Assembly: GCF_037126465.1 (NCBI RefSeq)
Contig: NC_088204.1
Coordinates: forward strand, 61,487,771 to 61,551,770
DNA: 64,000 nucleotides
Direction: 5' to 3'
Origin: Ornithodoros turicata
Taxonomy: Eukaryota > Arthropoda > Arachnida > Ixodida > Argasidae
The number at the start of each line of letters is the position of its first letter. Position 1 is the stretch's first letter. Below the pieces are notes generated by a model, which worked only from the letters and a program-made list of their open reading frames with translations, was not told the DNA's origin and made no database searches. Of this stretch, positions 52,924-64,000 are shown piece after piece. Position numbers and translations under genes: made by a program.

Positions 52924-53326
52924 GTGTGAATTCATAGCGGCTTATGTTTTCACAGATTCAAATGACACCTTGTAGTATTTGCTGTTGACCAAGTTCCCTG
53001 GTTGCTCGAGCTGATTAATATTAAAGTCACCTCAACAGACCTCAACTACAACACATACCAGCAAGGTCGCAGGCTCCCTTTCGCAACACAGGTAGGATTA
53101 TCAGAACTCACGGCCATCAGAGAATGACACAACCAAATAATCTTACTGAAACACAAGCTTTCAAATAGTGTCTGTCCTTCATTAGGCATGATACAGACAC
53201 ACATGGTACTGATATTTATACTGATGTACATTAGAGAAAGGGAACAAAGGAGGTAGTGAGGAGGAAATCCAAATTCTTGTTAGAAAGTAGTGAGGGCACA
53301 AAAAAATAATGCAAAACAAGGCATAG
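52924..53326. other. no recognisable gene
   Basis: An intron-like stretch of the THAP-like gene with no feature I can name, running up to the broken end of the BEL/Pao fragment. Confidence 0.35.
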
Positions 53327-54859
53327 GATATAGGAACGATGGCTACCAGTGTCGAAGAGCACACGAACAAGACCAGTGCCGGTGTTTCCGATGGCGAAAG
53401 CTCGAGCAGTTTGCAACAAAACAAAAGTTCGTCGGAGGCACGCTGCTGTGGTCACCGGTGAATTGGATGCGCTTGAACTGTCTCGGTGCTCCCGGTTGGG
53501 TATCTGGATTTGTGATCCCGGGTCGGGGGTATGGACGGCGTTGACGGCAGCCGGAGAGCGATCAGGACGGCTTGGTTGAATGTCGTGAAGCAGTGAAAGG
53601 TGGTGCCCACGACATGTCATGCATGTGAGTGATCTCGACGATCGACATTCCCGCGCTAAATGGTTGCGTTTGTTGCATTTGAAGCAACAGCGATTGGCCG
53701 CAGACGGAGGAAGCGTGGCTTGACATTCCGTTATCCCATGGGCAGTGCTGTTGCATAGCGTGCAACTCCGTGGAGGACTGCTTGTCGGTGTCGATCGTGC
53801 GGTTAAGGACAAGGCTGTCGGGGGAGCATCACTGAACGAGTCTGAAGATTCACGTGCGGGAGGCTTGCGATGGGCGAGGCGGCAGTCTTCTCGACTTTCT
53901 ATGTGACTACAAAAAAACTTCATTACGTCTTCGACGGCTTTGATCCGTTCTGCGGTAAGGATGTCGCTCGTAACAGACTGTGAGGTAGTGGACCCGGCGG
54001 TGGGGCCGGTCGACTCAGCGCGCTCGATCTGCCGTTGCCGAAACTCGACGGCCAGCTCCTCAGGAAGGCAGCGCATCACAACGCGATGCAGTATCACCGC
54101 GTAAGTTGATTGGGGAACGCCGAGGTTGTTGAGGCAGCCCGTTCTGAACTTGATTGAGTCGTAGAGATCCCTCAGCTTCTCGACGTCCTTCGCAGCTGCT
54201 ACAGGATGAAGACTTAAGAGCTTGTCGATGTGTGCGTCCACGAGTGCTGCCTGTCGTCCGAATCTTTGTTGCAGTGTACTGATGGCCGTCTCGTAATTGG
54301 AATCAGAAATCCCAATCCATTCGATGGCTCGCCTAGCAGGTCCGGACAGATAAGAGAGAAGATATAACTTCTCTATCTTTGGCAGGGAAGCATACTCATG
54401 AATCGTTGTCCGGTAGTGGTCCCAAAATCCCTGCCAATCATCCACCTTGCCCGAGAATGCAGGCACGTGCAACTTGGGAAGAACGACGGACCGAACCGTG
54501 GCTGACTGGTGGCTACCGGCGGCAATTGAAGGTGCAGTTTGCGGGCGTTGATCGGAGAGAGCTGTAGGAGCAACCGCAGAGCTTCGTATGAGGCGTTGGG
54601 CCTTGGAAACCGCGAGGCAGATGTCGTCCTGATACCGACTGGCCGCTGTGAAATCTTCCTCGAACTGCTCGTCGCTTATTCCTGCTTGAACGGTTGTGTC
54701 GAGATGCTTGAGCTCCCTAGACTTCTGCTCAAGGATGCGCGCCGTATCTTCGACTTCGGGGAGCGAGGGCTCATCACTATTGGGGAGGGCTTCGAGCCGA
54801 TGAATGAGCCTCGTAACGGCGGCGCGGACGATGCCTCGGGCCTTCTGGTCTCGATTCAT
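53327..54859 (-). pseudogene. gag: BEL/Pao Gag with start of aspartic protease, truncated
   Basis: The minus-strand frame is preferred from MNRDQKARGIVRAAVTRLIH (an upstream part of the frame lies in the primer-binding region). It contains the DUF1759-type Gag core (KLHVPAFSGKVDDWQGFWDH, LYLLSYLSGPARRAIE, LQQRFGRQAALVDAHI). Two zinc knuckles follow, CFKCNKRNHLAREC and CMTCRGHHLSLLH, in the spacing typical of BEL/Pao. The DUF1758-type protease begins with RVLFDTGSHRSYI and is cut off there; the ~31 residues that follow are unrelated sequence. Confidence 0.85.
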
Positions 54860-54901
54860 GGCTGGATCGACGATGATATGCGGCTCGACGGACCAAAATA
54901 A

Positions 54902-55074
54902 TGTAGACAAAGGAGATCAGACCCGATACCAGCAGCTGACTTTACTAGAAGTGCACTGAACCGTAGCTCAGCCTACAAGCGAATCACCAAAGCGCGAGAC
55001 CCCCGCGCCCCCATTCTCCTCTTCGTTCTCAATCTTTAACACACAGGCTTTGCGTAGGTGAATTTTCTGTTACA
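54902..55074 (-). repeat. 5' LTR of the BEL/Pao fragment
   Basis: On the minus strand it starts TGTAACAGAAAATTCACC and ends CTCCTTTGTCTACA, 173 bp, with TG...CA ends. TTGGTCCGTCGAGCC follows four bases later. No second LTR is present to confirm the limits. Confidence 0.65.
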
Positions 55075-55144
55075 ATAATTCTATCTGCAACAATGACATA
55101 AAAGGTATATGTAGTAAAAGATAAAAAGAACAAGCTTGTACAAT

Positions 55145-55680
55145 TGCAATATGCAAATGCCATGCTCGGGAATGCTTAGTGGCCATGTGGTCCACAACAG
55201 GATCTTGTAACAGAGGGTCAAGAAAAAGCTTGAAGCTGCGGTCAAGTCCCGTGCATGTGCTGAGCTAAACCCGTGGATGCAGCGTACTTGTAACCACCTT
55301 TACAGGTGTAGTTCCAGTTCTGAGGAAAATGCAGAGCTTCTGCTTAGCATGTGTAGAAGTATGAGCTTACGTATACAAATGAGCTGTCCTTCAGGAAATA
55401 ATGTATACAAGCTTCGAGATAATGTGTCTAGGTTTGACCTGGCACGCTTTCAACATCCATGACAGCGATGAGGGACCATGTTTCGATAAAAAGAGCATAG
55501 GGATGACACTTAGCCATGACCATATCTTCGCAGAGGATGCAGATCACCTCCAGAGTGAAACACCAACAACTTGCAAAGATATGAGCTACAGTGAAATAGT
55601 AGCAGCCTGCAAAAGGCCTGAGCCTTTTGCAGGCCGCTACAACTACACGCTACCAATGGCTACAGTCGGACTGGTATGAG
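55145..55680 (+). pseudogene. C-terminal remnant of the THAP-associated host gene
   Basis: Near 55218-55345 the + strand reads 'KKKLEAAVKSRACAELNPWM', then 'NHLYRCSSSSEENAELLLSM'. This follows the 'W...NH.Y.....' block that, in the same protein family, comes after the 'GNILLSxxILFxG' block. The frame is lost downstream. 55608-55640 holds a GCCTGCAAAAGGC / GCCTTTTGCAGGC hairpin. I read it as the 3' exon(s) of the gene broken by the Maverick and BEL/Pao insertions. Confidence 0.4.
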
Positions 55681-56269
55681 GGAAAACATGGGAAATTTAT
55701 AATAAGAAATTGAGAATGTGTTGCAAAGATGGATGTGCACAGAAAAGGTCTAAAATTTTTGTCAGCGATAGGGATGCCTCTGAAGCCTCTGTTGATGCCA
55801 TTGGCATGACCCCACCTGAGGCCTTCGTATACTGATAAACTGCTGAACTTGAGATGTTTTATTTATTTATTTATTTCTATTTTTCTGGTGCCCATGAATG
55901 GCCAGAGGGCCTCCCTAACGGCGCACCGTACAAACAGTCAATACAAAGAAATGAATTAAAACACCATAATTACATAAAATAAAACAAAAACATCAATACT
56001 ACAACAAAGACAAGACCATGTAGATGGCGAGGCAACAACTGGCCTAGCTTTGGACACATCATGAAGAAGGCATCGAAGTTGGCGTACGGTGCCAAATAGG
56101 TCACCACTGAACAGATAAAGAAAAACGGAATGGGAGTTAAATACAATGTCAAGCCTCAAAGAAGGTGATTTCTCGTAACTGTTACGACATACATAAAATG
56201 TTTTGTTCTATTGTTTCAATGTGGAACATAGAAATTGAGCCTTGATACGATCACAGCTGAATCAATATA
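55681..56269. other. no gene; probable LINE 3' fragment
   Basis: 55855-55930 contains (TTTA)n followed by GGTGCCCATGAATGGCCAG and AGGGCCTCCCTAACGGCGCA, which looks like the inverted 3' end of a LINE with a TAAA tail. No protein remnant is readable. The stretch ends in (AT)n(AG)n just before the tandem array. Confidence 0.4.
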
Positions 56270-59231
56270 TATATAGAGAGAGAGAGAGATACTTATTGAA
56301 CGATGTGGCAGCACCAGAGGACACGTGTTTCGCCGTGTTCGCGGCTCGTCAGCTCTGGGTAGCTGCGCATTGTTTGGAATTGGCAAACCAGGGGTCGCTC
56401 AGCGAGCGATATACACCTGGGAGGGTGACTGAGCACTCCTCAATGCCACAGTGCAAGCCAGTGAATTATAATGAGGGAAAAAAGCCATTAAAGAAACAAC
56501 TAAATGACACCAGACGTGTTTGAAATTCAAAATTACATATTAATATGGCTTCTATGGCTGCACGCAGAGAAACAGATACTCATTGAACGATGCGACAGCA
56601 CCAGAGGACACGTGTTTCGCCGTGTTTGCGGCTCGTCAGCTCTGGGTAGCTGCGCATCGTTCGGAAATGGCAAACCAGGGGTCGCTCAACAAGCGATATA
56701 CACCTCGGAGGGTGACTGAGCGCTCCTCAATGCAACAGTGCAAGCCAGTGAATTATAATCAGGGAAAAAAGCCATTAAAGAAACAAGTAAATGACACTAG
56801 ACGTGTTTGAAATTCAAAATTGCAGATTAATATGGCTTCTATGGCTGCACGCAGAGAAACAGATACTCATTGAACGATGCGACAGCACCAGAGGACACGT
56901 GTTTCGCAGTGTTTGCGGCTCATCAGCTCTTTGTAGCTGCGCATCGTTCGGAATTGGCAAACCAGGGGTCCCTCAGCGAGCGATATACACCTGGGAGGGT
57001 GACTGAGCACCCCTCAATGCCACAGTGCAAGCCAGGGAATTATAATGAGAGAAAAAAAAGCCATTAAAGAAACAAGTAAATCACACTAGACGTGTTTGAA
57101 ATTCAAAATTGCAGATTAATATGGCTTCTATGGCTACACGCAGAGAAACAGATACTCATTGAACGATGCGACAGCACCAAAGGACACGTGTTTCGCCGTG
57201 TTTGCGGCTCGTCAGCTCTGGGTAGCTGGGCATCGTTCGGAATTGGCAAACCAGGGGTCGCTCAGCGAGCGATATACACCTGGAAGGGTGATTGAGCACT
57301 CCTCAATGCCACAGTGCAAGCCAGTGAATTATAACGAGGGGGAAAAGCCATTAAAGAAACAAGTAAATGACACTAGACGTGTTTGAAATTCAAAATTGCA
57401 GATTAATATGGCTTCTATGGCTGCACGCAGAGAAGCAGATACTCATTGAACGATGCGACAGCACCAGAGGACACGTGTTTCGCCGTGTTTGCGTTTCGTC
57501 AGCTCTGGGTAGCTACGCATCGTTCGGAATTGGCAAACAGGGGGTCGCTCAACGAGCGATATACACCTGGGAAGGTGACTGAGCTCTCCTCAATGCCACA
57601 GTGCACGCCAGTGAATTATAATGAGAAAAAAGCCATTAAAGAAACAAGTAAATGACACTAGACGCGTTTGAAACTCAAAATTAGATTAATATGGCTTCTA
57701 TGGCGGCACGCAGAGAAACACATACTCATTGAACGCTGCGACAGCACCAGAGGACGCGTGTTTCGCCGTGTTTGCGGCTCGTCAGCTCTGGGTAGCTGCG
57801 CATCGTTCGGAAATGGCAAACCAGGGGTCGCTCAGCAAGCGATATACACCTGGGAGGGTGACTGAGCACTCCTCAATGCAACAGTGCAAGCCAGTGAATT
57901 ATAATCAGGGAAAAAATCCATTAAAGAAACAAGTAAATGACACTAGACGTGTTTGAAATTCAAAATTGCAGATTAATATGGCTTCTATGGCTGCACGCAG
58001 AGAAACAGATACTCATTGAACGATGCGACAGCACCAGAGGACACGTGTTTCGCAGTGTTTGCGGCACATCAGCTCTTTGTAGCTGCGCATCGTTCGGAAT
58101 TGGCAAACCAGGGGTCCCTCAGCGAGCGATATACACCTGGGAGGGTGACTGAGCACTCCTCAATGCCACAGTGCAAGCCAGTGAATTATCATGAGAGAAA
58201 AAAAGCCATTAAAGAAACAAGTAAATGACACTAGACGTGTTTGAAATTCAAAATTGCAGATTAATATGGCTTCTATGGCTGCACGCAGAGAAACAGATAC
58301 TCATTGAACGATGCGACAGCACCAGAGGACACGTGTTTCGCAGTGTTTGCGGCACATCAGCTCTTTGTAGCTGCGCATCGTTCGGAATTGGCAAACCAGG
58401 GGTCCCTCAGCGAGCGATATACACCTGGGAGGGTGACTAAGCACTCATCAATGCCACAGTGCAAGCCAGTGAATTATCATGAGAGAAAAAAAGCCATTAA
58501 AGAAACAAGTAAATGACACTAGACGTGTTTGAAATTCAAAATTGCAGATTAATATGGCTTCTATGGCTGCACGCAGAGAAGCAGATACTCATTGAACGAT
58601 GCGACAGCACCAGAGGACACGTGTTTCGCTGTGTATGCGGCTCGTCAGCTCTGGGTAGCTGCGCATCTTTCGGAATTGGCAAACCAGGGGTCGCTCAGCG
58701 AGCGATATACACCTGGAAGGGTGACTGAGCGCTCCTCAATGCCACAGTGCAAGCCAGTGAATTATAATGAGAAAAAAAGCCATTAAAGAAACAAGTAAAT
58801 GACACTAGACGTGTTTGAAATTCAAAATTAGATTAATATGGCTTCTATGGCTGCACGCAGAGAAACAGATACTCATTGAACGATGCGACAGCACCAGAGG
58901 ACATGTGTTTCGCTGTGTTTGCGGCTCGTCAGCTCTGGGTAGCTGCGCATCTTTCGGAATTGGCAAACGAGGGGTCGCTCAGCGAGCGATATACACCTGG
59001 AAGGGTGACTGAGGGCTCCTCCATGCCACAGTGCAAGCCAGTGAATTATAATGAGAAAAAAAGCCATTAAAGAAACAGGTAAATGACACTAGACGTGTTT
59101 GAAATTCAAAATTACAGATTAATATGACTTCTATGGCTGCACGCAGACAAACAGATACTCACTGAACGATGCGACAGCACCAGAGGACTCGGTTTCGCCG
59201 TGTTTACGGCTCGTCAGCTCTGGGTAGCTGT
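56270..59231. repeat. tandem array of a ~287-bp unit, 11 copies
   Basis: The word AACGATGCGACAGCACCAG or a one- to three-base variant recurs with CGATG at 56301, 56588, 56875, 57164, 57451, 57734, 58021, 58309, 58597, 58881 and 59166. Steps are 283-289 bp. The last copy is cut at GGGTAGCTG (about 59231). The variants group, for example copies at 56875, 58021 and 58309 share GCTCTTTGTAGCTG, which implies block-wise amplification. The 70-75-codon frames that repeat in each unit are by-products of periodicity; their length varies and no start context is kept. Confidence 0.95.
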
Positions 59232-59339
59232 ACAATTTCATGTAAGCTGTAAAATCATGTACAATTTACCTTGTCGGGAAAATCAGCCTGCGATCGCAAA
59301 ACAACCTGGAATCGTTGATATAGGTGAAGAAAATCTGGA

Positions 59340-59665
59340 GGGTGGCAGGGTACTCGAAGCTACAGCAGACACTCGAAGCCCTCGTGACCGTAGTCAATGA
59401 GCGTCTGCAACCTGATGCTGCCCTCGCTTCCCTCGCGTACGATGCGTGGGCGAGGTGGTGCTCGGTGAACGTGCGAGAAAACAGTCGCTTACAGTATCCG
59501 ATCACTCTGCATACCTACTGGGTTTCGGTGCGAAAACCATATTTACCAGTTACCGGATGATACGGGAGTCGCATTAACTGTATCATGATATACACGGATC
59601 TCGTCACACCCTCCATAGTGGAAAACGGGCGTCATCCGATACTGAAATTAATTGCATTCATTTGC
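59340..59665 (+). pseudogene. Maverick penton-like gene relic
   Basis: AATGAGCGTCTGCAACCTGA, CGTACGATGCGTGGGCGAGG, CTACTGGGTTTCGGTGCGAA, TGTATCATGATATACACGGA and GGGCGTCATCCGATACTGAA match 43340-43610 of the main Maverick with many substitutions and indels. Only about 330 bp of the gene is left. It lies downstream of the neprilysin-like gene on the opposite strand. Confidence 0.85.
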
Positions 59666-59790
59666 ATTCAGTTTTCTGAGTTTCATCTTTTTGTGGGAGT
59701 ATAAAAGGATGCTTTTGATGTGCAAGAAAGCGCTCGAGAAGCGAAGTCGAGCAGCGCTACTCAAGGACAGCAAACAATTGTCTTGCTCTA

Positions 59791-59796
59791 TTTATT
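59791..59796 (-). terminator. poly(A) signal of the neprilysin-like gene
   Basis: AATAAA on the minus strand, about 77 bp after the stop codon at 59873-59875. Confidence 0.6.
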
Positions 59797-59872
59797 GCTT
59801 GGCACGCCAGCGACGATCCTTTGGTGGGCATTACAAGCAGTGGATTGGGCAACCGATTGCAGTGCCTGGTTT

Positions 59873-61863
59873 CTACGCAAATATGGACGATGTACAGGGA
59901 GTCATTTTGAAATTGGGTTTGTCCACGCACTCGTAATGTCGCATAAACTCCGGGTTTGCGTGAAGCGGCAGAAGACATTGTTCTCTAGGTACGAGGGGTT
60001 TCCCTTCTTGTCCACAGGACATCATGCACAGGCGAAGAAAGAGTACCGTTTCAACATTAGGCCAGCTACTAGTAAATATGTCCTCCCCTCTCTCCTTAAC
60101 AAGGTGCCGAACAACGTCATACGTCAGGCGAGCTCCGAAAGTCAAGGCAAAAGCGCTTCTATTCCACGCAGCCTCGTCCTCGGCATCGTGCATTCCTAGG
60201 CTTCGATGCACCTCCTTGATGCAGTCCATGAAGACAGCAAACTTTTTGGCACCAGACCACGACGGCCTCGTTGCGTGTATCACCTCCCGTGTAAAGAGCG
60301 CTCCTAGCGTCGCGTAGTTGAAGTAAAAGGCGATGTCGTCGCCCGCGTACATAAAGGGTGGCTCCTGGTAAGCCGAAGGTACCACGATCGAGTTGACGCC
60401 GTCGTCGTACGTCAAGTTCGAAGTGAGCTGATGCAAACTTAGCGTGTATGTATTCGACGTAGGAGGGACTTGCTGCAGAAGATCCGTTTCAAACTTGGTC
60501 AAAGCCAGAAACATCTTCACAAAATCGTCGTCTTTCACGTTAGATCTTAAGTAGCTGACATCTGCTGCTATGATTTTCAGCTTCGATTCTTCGTAGGAAA
60601 TGAGAGAGAGTTTCTTCAGCTTCGAGTCGACGTGGATACTCATTGCAGTATCCATCCATTGGTTCAAGTTTGCGGCGGTTATAGTGCTTAGTATGCTTCT
60701 GCCCATCTCGACGACTTTGGGTGCTGGGCTATGTAGAGTCCTGCTCACCAAATAGGGCCATGTGTGCGTCAGGAGGTTTCGGGTCATTCCCAGGCACGCC
60801 ATGGCTATGGTCCTCGGCTCAGTGCTTGGGACTCTATAGAAACGAAGTACACTAGTTAGCAAGTGAAGAGCATAGTACAAAGACCATCCCAGCACAGGTT
60901 GATCTTCGGTAAGATTCCGTAAAGCGAGCGCTTGCTCAATTCCTTCAGCGTAGATCGTTTCATGGACAGAACGCAATTGACGCGTGCGCGGAAGAAGCTG
61001 ATTCGCTAGTTTGAGGAGTGCTTCGGGCGAGTATGGAGCTACCAGTTGAGCAAGCTCTTGGAACTCGAGGTACCTGGAAGCCATAGGCGTACTCAGCGTT
61101 TTCTCGACATCCTTGTCCATTTTGACGAGTTCCGACGCGTTGTCATCGAATCCCAAGCTATGCAGGACTTGGTTCATGTAAGTCTCAAGCTCACCGTCGG
61201 ACATAAGGGGCATCGCCTGACCCGCATGCAAGTCCTCCAGTGTTCTTGCCATCTTAACTCGTATCGAAGTTTCCGTCTGAAAATGACCGTATATGTAAGT
61301 GTCATTTCTTAGGACTTCCAGTTTGAACGTTGTGGATATCCCTTTGGAAAGGGTAACGTTGAACAGGTGCATCATGACGTCGGATATGTTTTTGCTGTCT
61401 ACCATATATGGGAGGTCAAGGAAAATACTCGCGGTCATCGCCATGTCGCCGAGGGAAACGCTTGCTTTGTTGCTCATAAAGGCGTAGCACACCTGGTAGA
61501 ACTTGATCATTATATGGGAACCGTATTGGTCAGAAGAAGTCAGTTCAGGGGCAGCCATGAGTGTCGCATTGAGGTGTCGGATAAAAAAGGTAGACGCGGT
61601 CGCTACAAAGCCATTCCGGCCTGCACCGCACACGAAAGCATAGAAGTCAGCGCAGGGGTCGACATTGTCGTTGACGTTCATGACGAGCTCTTGGAATAGA
61701 TTCTTGCACTCGGCGCTGTTGCAGTCGACCAGAGTTACGGGTGTCTTGCGCACCTTGAGCATTATTATCGCTGTGACACACAGGATAGTAAGTAGCATGA
61801 TGCTTCCTCCACAGACGGTGATCCATTCCCGTGTGGACAACTCGGAAACATCACCAGGTTTCC
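59873..61863 (-). CDS. neprilysin-like (M13) protein, main exon; zinc motif lost
   Basis: A 1991-bp exon after a strong acceptor (CACCTTTTTCACGCAG). It encodes a membrane anchor (WITVCGGSIMLLTILCVTAI) and then a full-length M13-like ectodomain: CNSAECKNLFQELV, NVDPCADFYAFVCG, GVNSIVVPSAYQEPPFMY and a C-terminal NPEFMRHYEC. In active M13 enzymes HExxH follows 'NYGxIG' and a downstream ExxxD gives the third zinc ligand. Here the site reads NYATLGALFTREVIHA: the first His is Arg, and no ENIAD-type motif is found. The final 'C.VW' is replaced by CTSSIFA. It is therefore probably a catalytically dead, type II membrane protein. The exon joins the upstream exon in phase (A|GG). Confidence 0.88.
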
Positions 61864-62197
61864 CTGCGTGAAAAAGGTGAAACTTTTCTGGTAAGTGCAC
61901 TGAAGGTGATCGCTTTTTTGGTATCTCAAGACATTCCAGAAAACATTTTCTGTAAATTTTTCAGAAGCCATCGCTGCAGAACAGCCTGCCAGTTCTTGTG
62001 CTTTCATGTTCTAAAATTTGTAGCTGTCATTAGTTATGTGACAAACTAGCGAAATATGAACTTTGCGTAATAAAGTTTCCGCCAAATATTGCTTTTCTAT
62101 TCCGAAAGACAAGAGAGACGAAATACGTTCTGAGGCCTTCTGGCATGAGGCCTATGTGCTGCGGCAACTAAGACCCATGTGAAACAACCTGCCTTAC

Positions 62198-62540
62198 TCG
62201 AGAGATATCTGTCGTAGAACTTAGAGAACAGTGAGCGTCTTTTTGTCCTGGCAACCATAGCGGGGGACCTTCCTGATGGACTCCTGGCTTGGGCAACCTT
62301 CTTATCTTGCTGGCCTTTTTCCTTGAGGTCCGGTTCCTCGTTGGGTGCTATGCGATTAAGAACCGACACCAGATGAGCCTCTTGCGAAGGTACACTATCC
62401 TCTTTCTTCGTGCGTTGCCATACTGATTGGCGACGTCCCTCCCGTATAGCTTCCAGGGCTTCTTCGGGCGGGACATAAGAGACGTCGCGGAACAGTTTCT
62501 TGGGCAGCTCGTTTTCGTCTTCACCTGGAGTAACACCCAA
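62198..62540 (-). CDS. neprilysin-like gene, N-terminal cytoplasmic exon
   Basis: A minus-strand frame ending at the donor CTCGA|GTAAGG. It joins the main exon through an Arg codon to give 'YLSRKPGDVSELSTREW'. It encodes a charged, soluble N-terminus (PPEEALEAIREGRRQS, VARTKRRSLFSKFYDRYLS), as expected on the cytosolic side of a type II protein. The start is either the Met at 62540 or an acceptor at about 62524 (TGTTACTCCAG), in which case more 5' exons exist upstream. The predicted total is about 776 residues from the Met. Confidence 0.65.
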
Positions 62541-64000
62541 GGACTGATATTCTTAACAAGGCTTACGCTCAAGACCTTATCCAATATTACGTACAGTTTT
62601 GTCGGAAAGTGGCTGCTAATCGTTCGAGAGGTATTGAGAAGCGTAAGCGCGCCCTAACTCCGACTCCCCATATGTGTTACGAATGTGATACAGAGCGCGG
62701 TGGCGTCTCCCGGTGAGGAAACTTTTTGCGTCCCCCCCCCCTCCGAATAATGGACTTATGGAATAATGGGCGTTAACCAGGGGTAGGTTAACCACTGGTT
62801 TTCGCCTCTCCCGTCCCTAGTTATGCACTTCAACAAAGCCGCCGCCCCCTCCCCTAAAAGTGGTAGACTCCTCCGCCCCTGCTTGTGATGCGCTTCCCAA
62901 GTTCCCATAAGAAGAGAGAAGACGACCGAGGTGCCGGTGCCGCCATCAACTCGAGAAATGACGCCACTACCTAGCGATCACTAGCGGTCAAGATAGCCAC
63001 TCGTATAGTCACGTATGTGTTGTACGGAGGAGGAAGGTGCACCCAGGGGATGGGGAAGAGGGAAGGGCGAAAGAGAGAGGAGAAAGATGATGGTGGTACA
63101 GGAGAGCAAGAGTTGTACAGTACCTCTTGCTCTGGGAATCGGGTAGGCGCATAGAACTACCCACCAGAGAGAACACACGAGCATCCCTCAGTATAGCCTT
63201 CATTGGGATGCTATCTGTACCACGGTAGCCGCCAGGATGATTGGCGAAGCCCATCTATGCGTCGTAGAGGTAGACTACTGCAGAGATGCCCCCCACTCAT
63301 CGTGCTGGAGTACGCTTTTAGAAAAAAAGGGTGGAGCAGTTACACCTTTTAGGAGGTAATAGTTGTCGCATATGTGATGCCTACGAAGTTGCAAAGTTCT
63401 ACCTGTTCTACCTGTTACCTACGAATGATAGGGCTACCGCCTCTGATTCGGTGAGCGAGGGGCGTACGCCTTTTTATAGCAGTTTGGATATATGATAATT
63501 GCTTTTACCACCCTTTTACACCCTTTATCAGATGCTATGTTGACCTAGGTGGTAACTATAGAAGTTACCACCTTTTCACTCCCTTTTTTCTTATAATGTA
63601 CATCACACAGGGATCCTCTAAAGGCAATATCAAGAGGTTCCTTCTAGCCAAACTCTGCAAGCATCACCTTCCTAGAAAGCTTGGAGGAACACAACATGCC
63701 TCATTGTCATGGGAGACTTCATACGGACATAAAGAACAACTGGTTCCTGGACTTCATGAAGGAAGTTTACTATTTCAATTACAATCGAGTTCCGTCTGCT
63801 CCTCGGCTAAGTGGAAGAACCTGATATTGTATTTTTTTACCTTTCAATTGTCCGTTCTTTTTTATCGATCGTTCTTCCAGTGTGTCTGCAATCTGCTATG
63901 GCAACCGAATGCCGTCGCTCCGTTGTAGCAGAATCGCTTGATATGGTGTTATACGTGTGAATATGAAAACGTTCTAGACCGTTCTTTTTTGTTGCAGAAT
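62541..64000. other. repeat debris, no supportable gene
   Basis: 63421-63490 (GAATGATAGGGCTACCGCCT, GGCGTACGCCTTTTTATAGC, TTTGGATATATGA) is half of a copy-D-type MITE. 63640-63810 in broken frames reads like a LINE endonuclease fragment ('IVMGDF' then 'DIKNNWFLDFMKEVYYFN'), with low confidence. 62700-63300 shows nothing I can name. Confidence 0.4.

Larger units (their letters stand above)
53327..55074 (-). mobile_element. truncated BEL/Pao LTR retrotransposon
   Basis: The order on the minus strand is an LTR-like segment (54902-55074), a primer-binding region (TTGGTCCGTCGAGCC), Gag and the start of a protease. The reverse transcriptase, integrase and 3' LTR are absent; homology stops at about 53327. 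It lies between exons of the THAP-like gene. Gag is open, so decay is mainly by truncation. Confidence 0.85.

Noticed and set aside
56290..59070. Series of repeated 64-75-codon + strand frames
   Set aside because: They recur once per 287-bp repeat unit in two registers and vary in length with each unit; they are by-products of the tandem array, not genes.
56270..59231. CRISPR array
   Set aside because: The units are long (~287 bp) and contiguous without short repeat/unique spacer alternation, and the sequence is eukaryotic.

Overview
The window looks like tick (Ixodida) nuclear DNA. It holds exons of a reprolysin-type (M12B) metalloprotease of the kind expanded in tick saliva, a neprilysin-like (M13) gene, a tRNA-derived SINE, many short inverted-repeat elements, and spliceosomal GT...AG introns. 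No bacterial, organellar or free-virus layout is present. The assignment is by protein-family resemblance read by eye, not by a database search.

Layout. 0-5 kb is non-coding and dominated by a ~308-bp tandem array. 6.1-16.4 kb carries exons of one M12B metalloprotease gene on the + strand, with a matching last exon at 35.67 kb; its introns are packed with repeats. Between them lie a foldback element (7.8-9.2 kb), a CCAAT-rich relic that resembles Maverick terminal repeats (9.2-10.85 kb), a non-LTR retrotransposon riddled with small DNA elements (10.9-12.9 kb), several copies of a palindromic 'CACTCTTAAAAATGA' MITE, SINE copies, a Ty3/gypsy element with short LTRs and its own nested insertion (25.70-31.17 kb), and several non-LTR fragments (31.6-37.3 kb).

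The main item is a complete-length Maverick/Polinton, a virus-like self-synthesising DNA transposon, at 39144-52312 (13,169 bp). It has 705-bp terminal inverted repeats that begin AG and end CT, and a 6-bp target duplication CATATC. It encodes a packaging ATPase, a chromodomain integrase, a penton-like capsid protein, a pVI-like basic protein, a double-jelly-roll major capsid protein, an adenovirus-type cysteine protease and a protein-primed family B DNA polymerase. It also carries an antisense small gene, a 119-bp repeat array, and a cargo gene for a secreted protein with two internal repeats. The left genes overlap or abut like an operon. The polymerase start codon appears to be assembled across a 54-bp intron. 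Five coding units carry breaks (ATPase, two small genes, penton, polymerase), while integrase, pVI-like, major capsid, protease and secreted genes are open.

The Maverick sits 10 nt (beyond its target duplication) upstream of a 3' splice site of a decayed gene with a THAP-like first exon (38.67 kb) and later exons at 52.3-52.9 and 55.1-55.7 kb. A truncated BEL/Pao element (53.3-55.07 kb) interrupts the same gene. Two further Maverick gene relics (37.28-38.18 kb integrase region; 59.34-59.67 kb penton region) show repeated colonisation. 56.27-59.23 kb is a ~287-bp tandem array. 59.87-62.54 kb holds a two-exon M13 gene on the minus strand that has lost the HExxH zinc motif. The last 1.4 kb is repeat debris.
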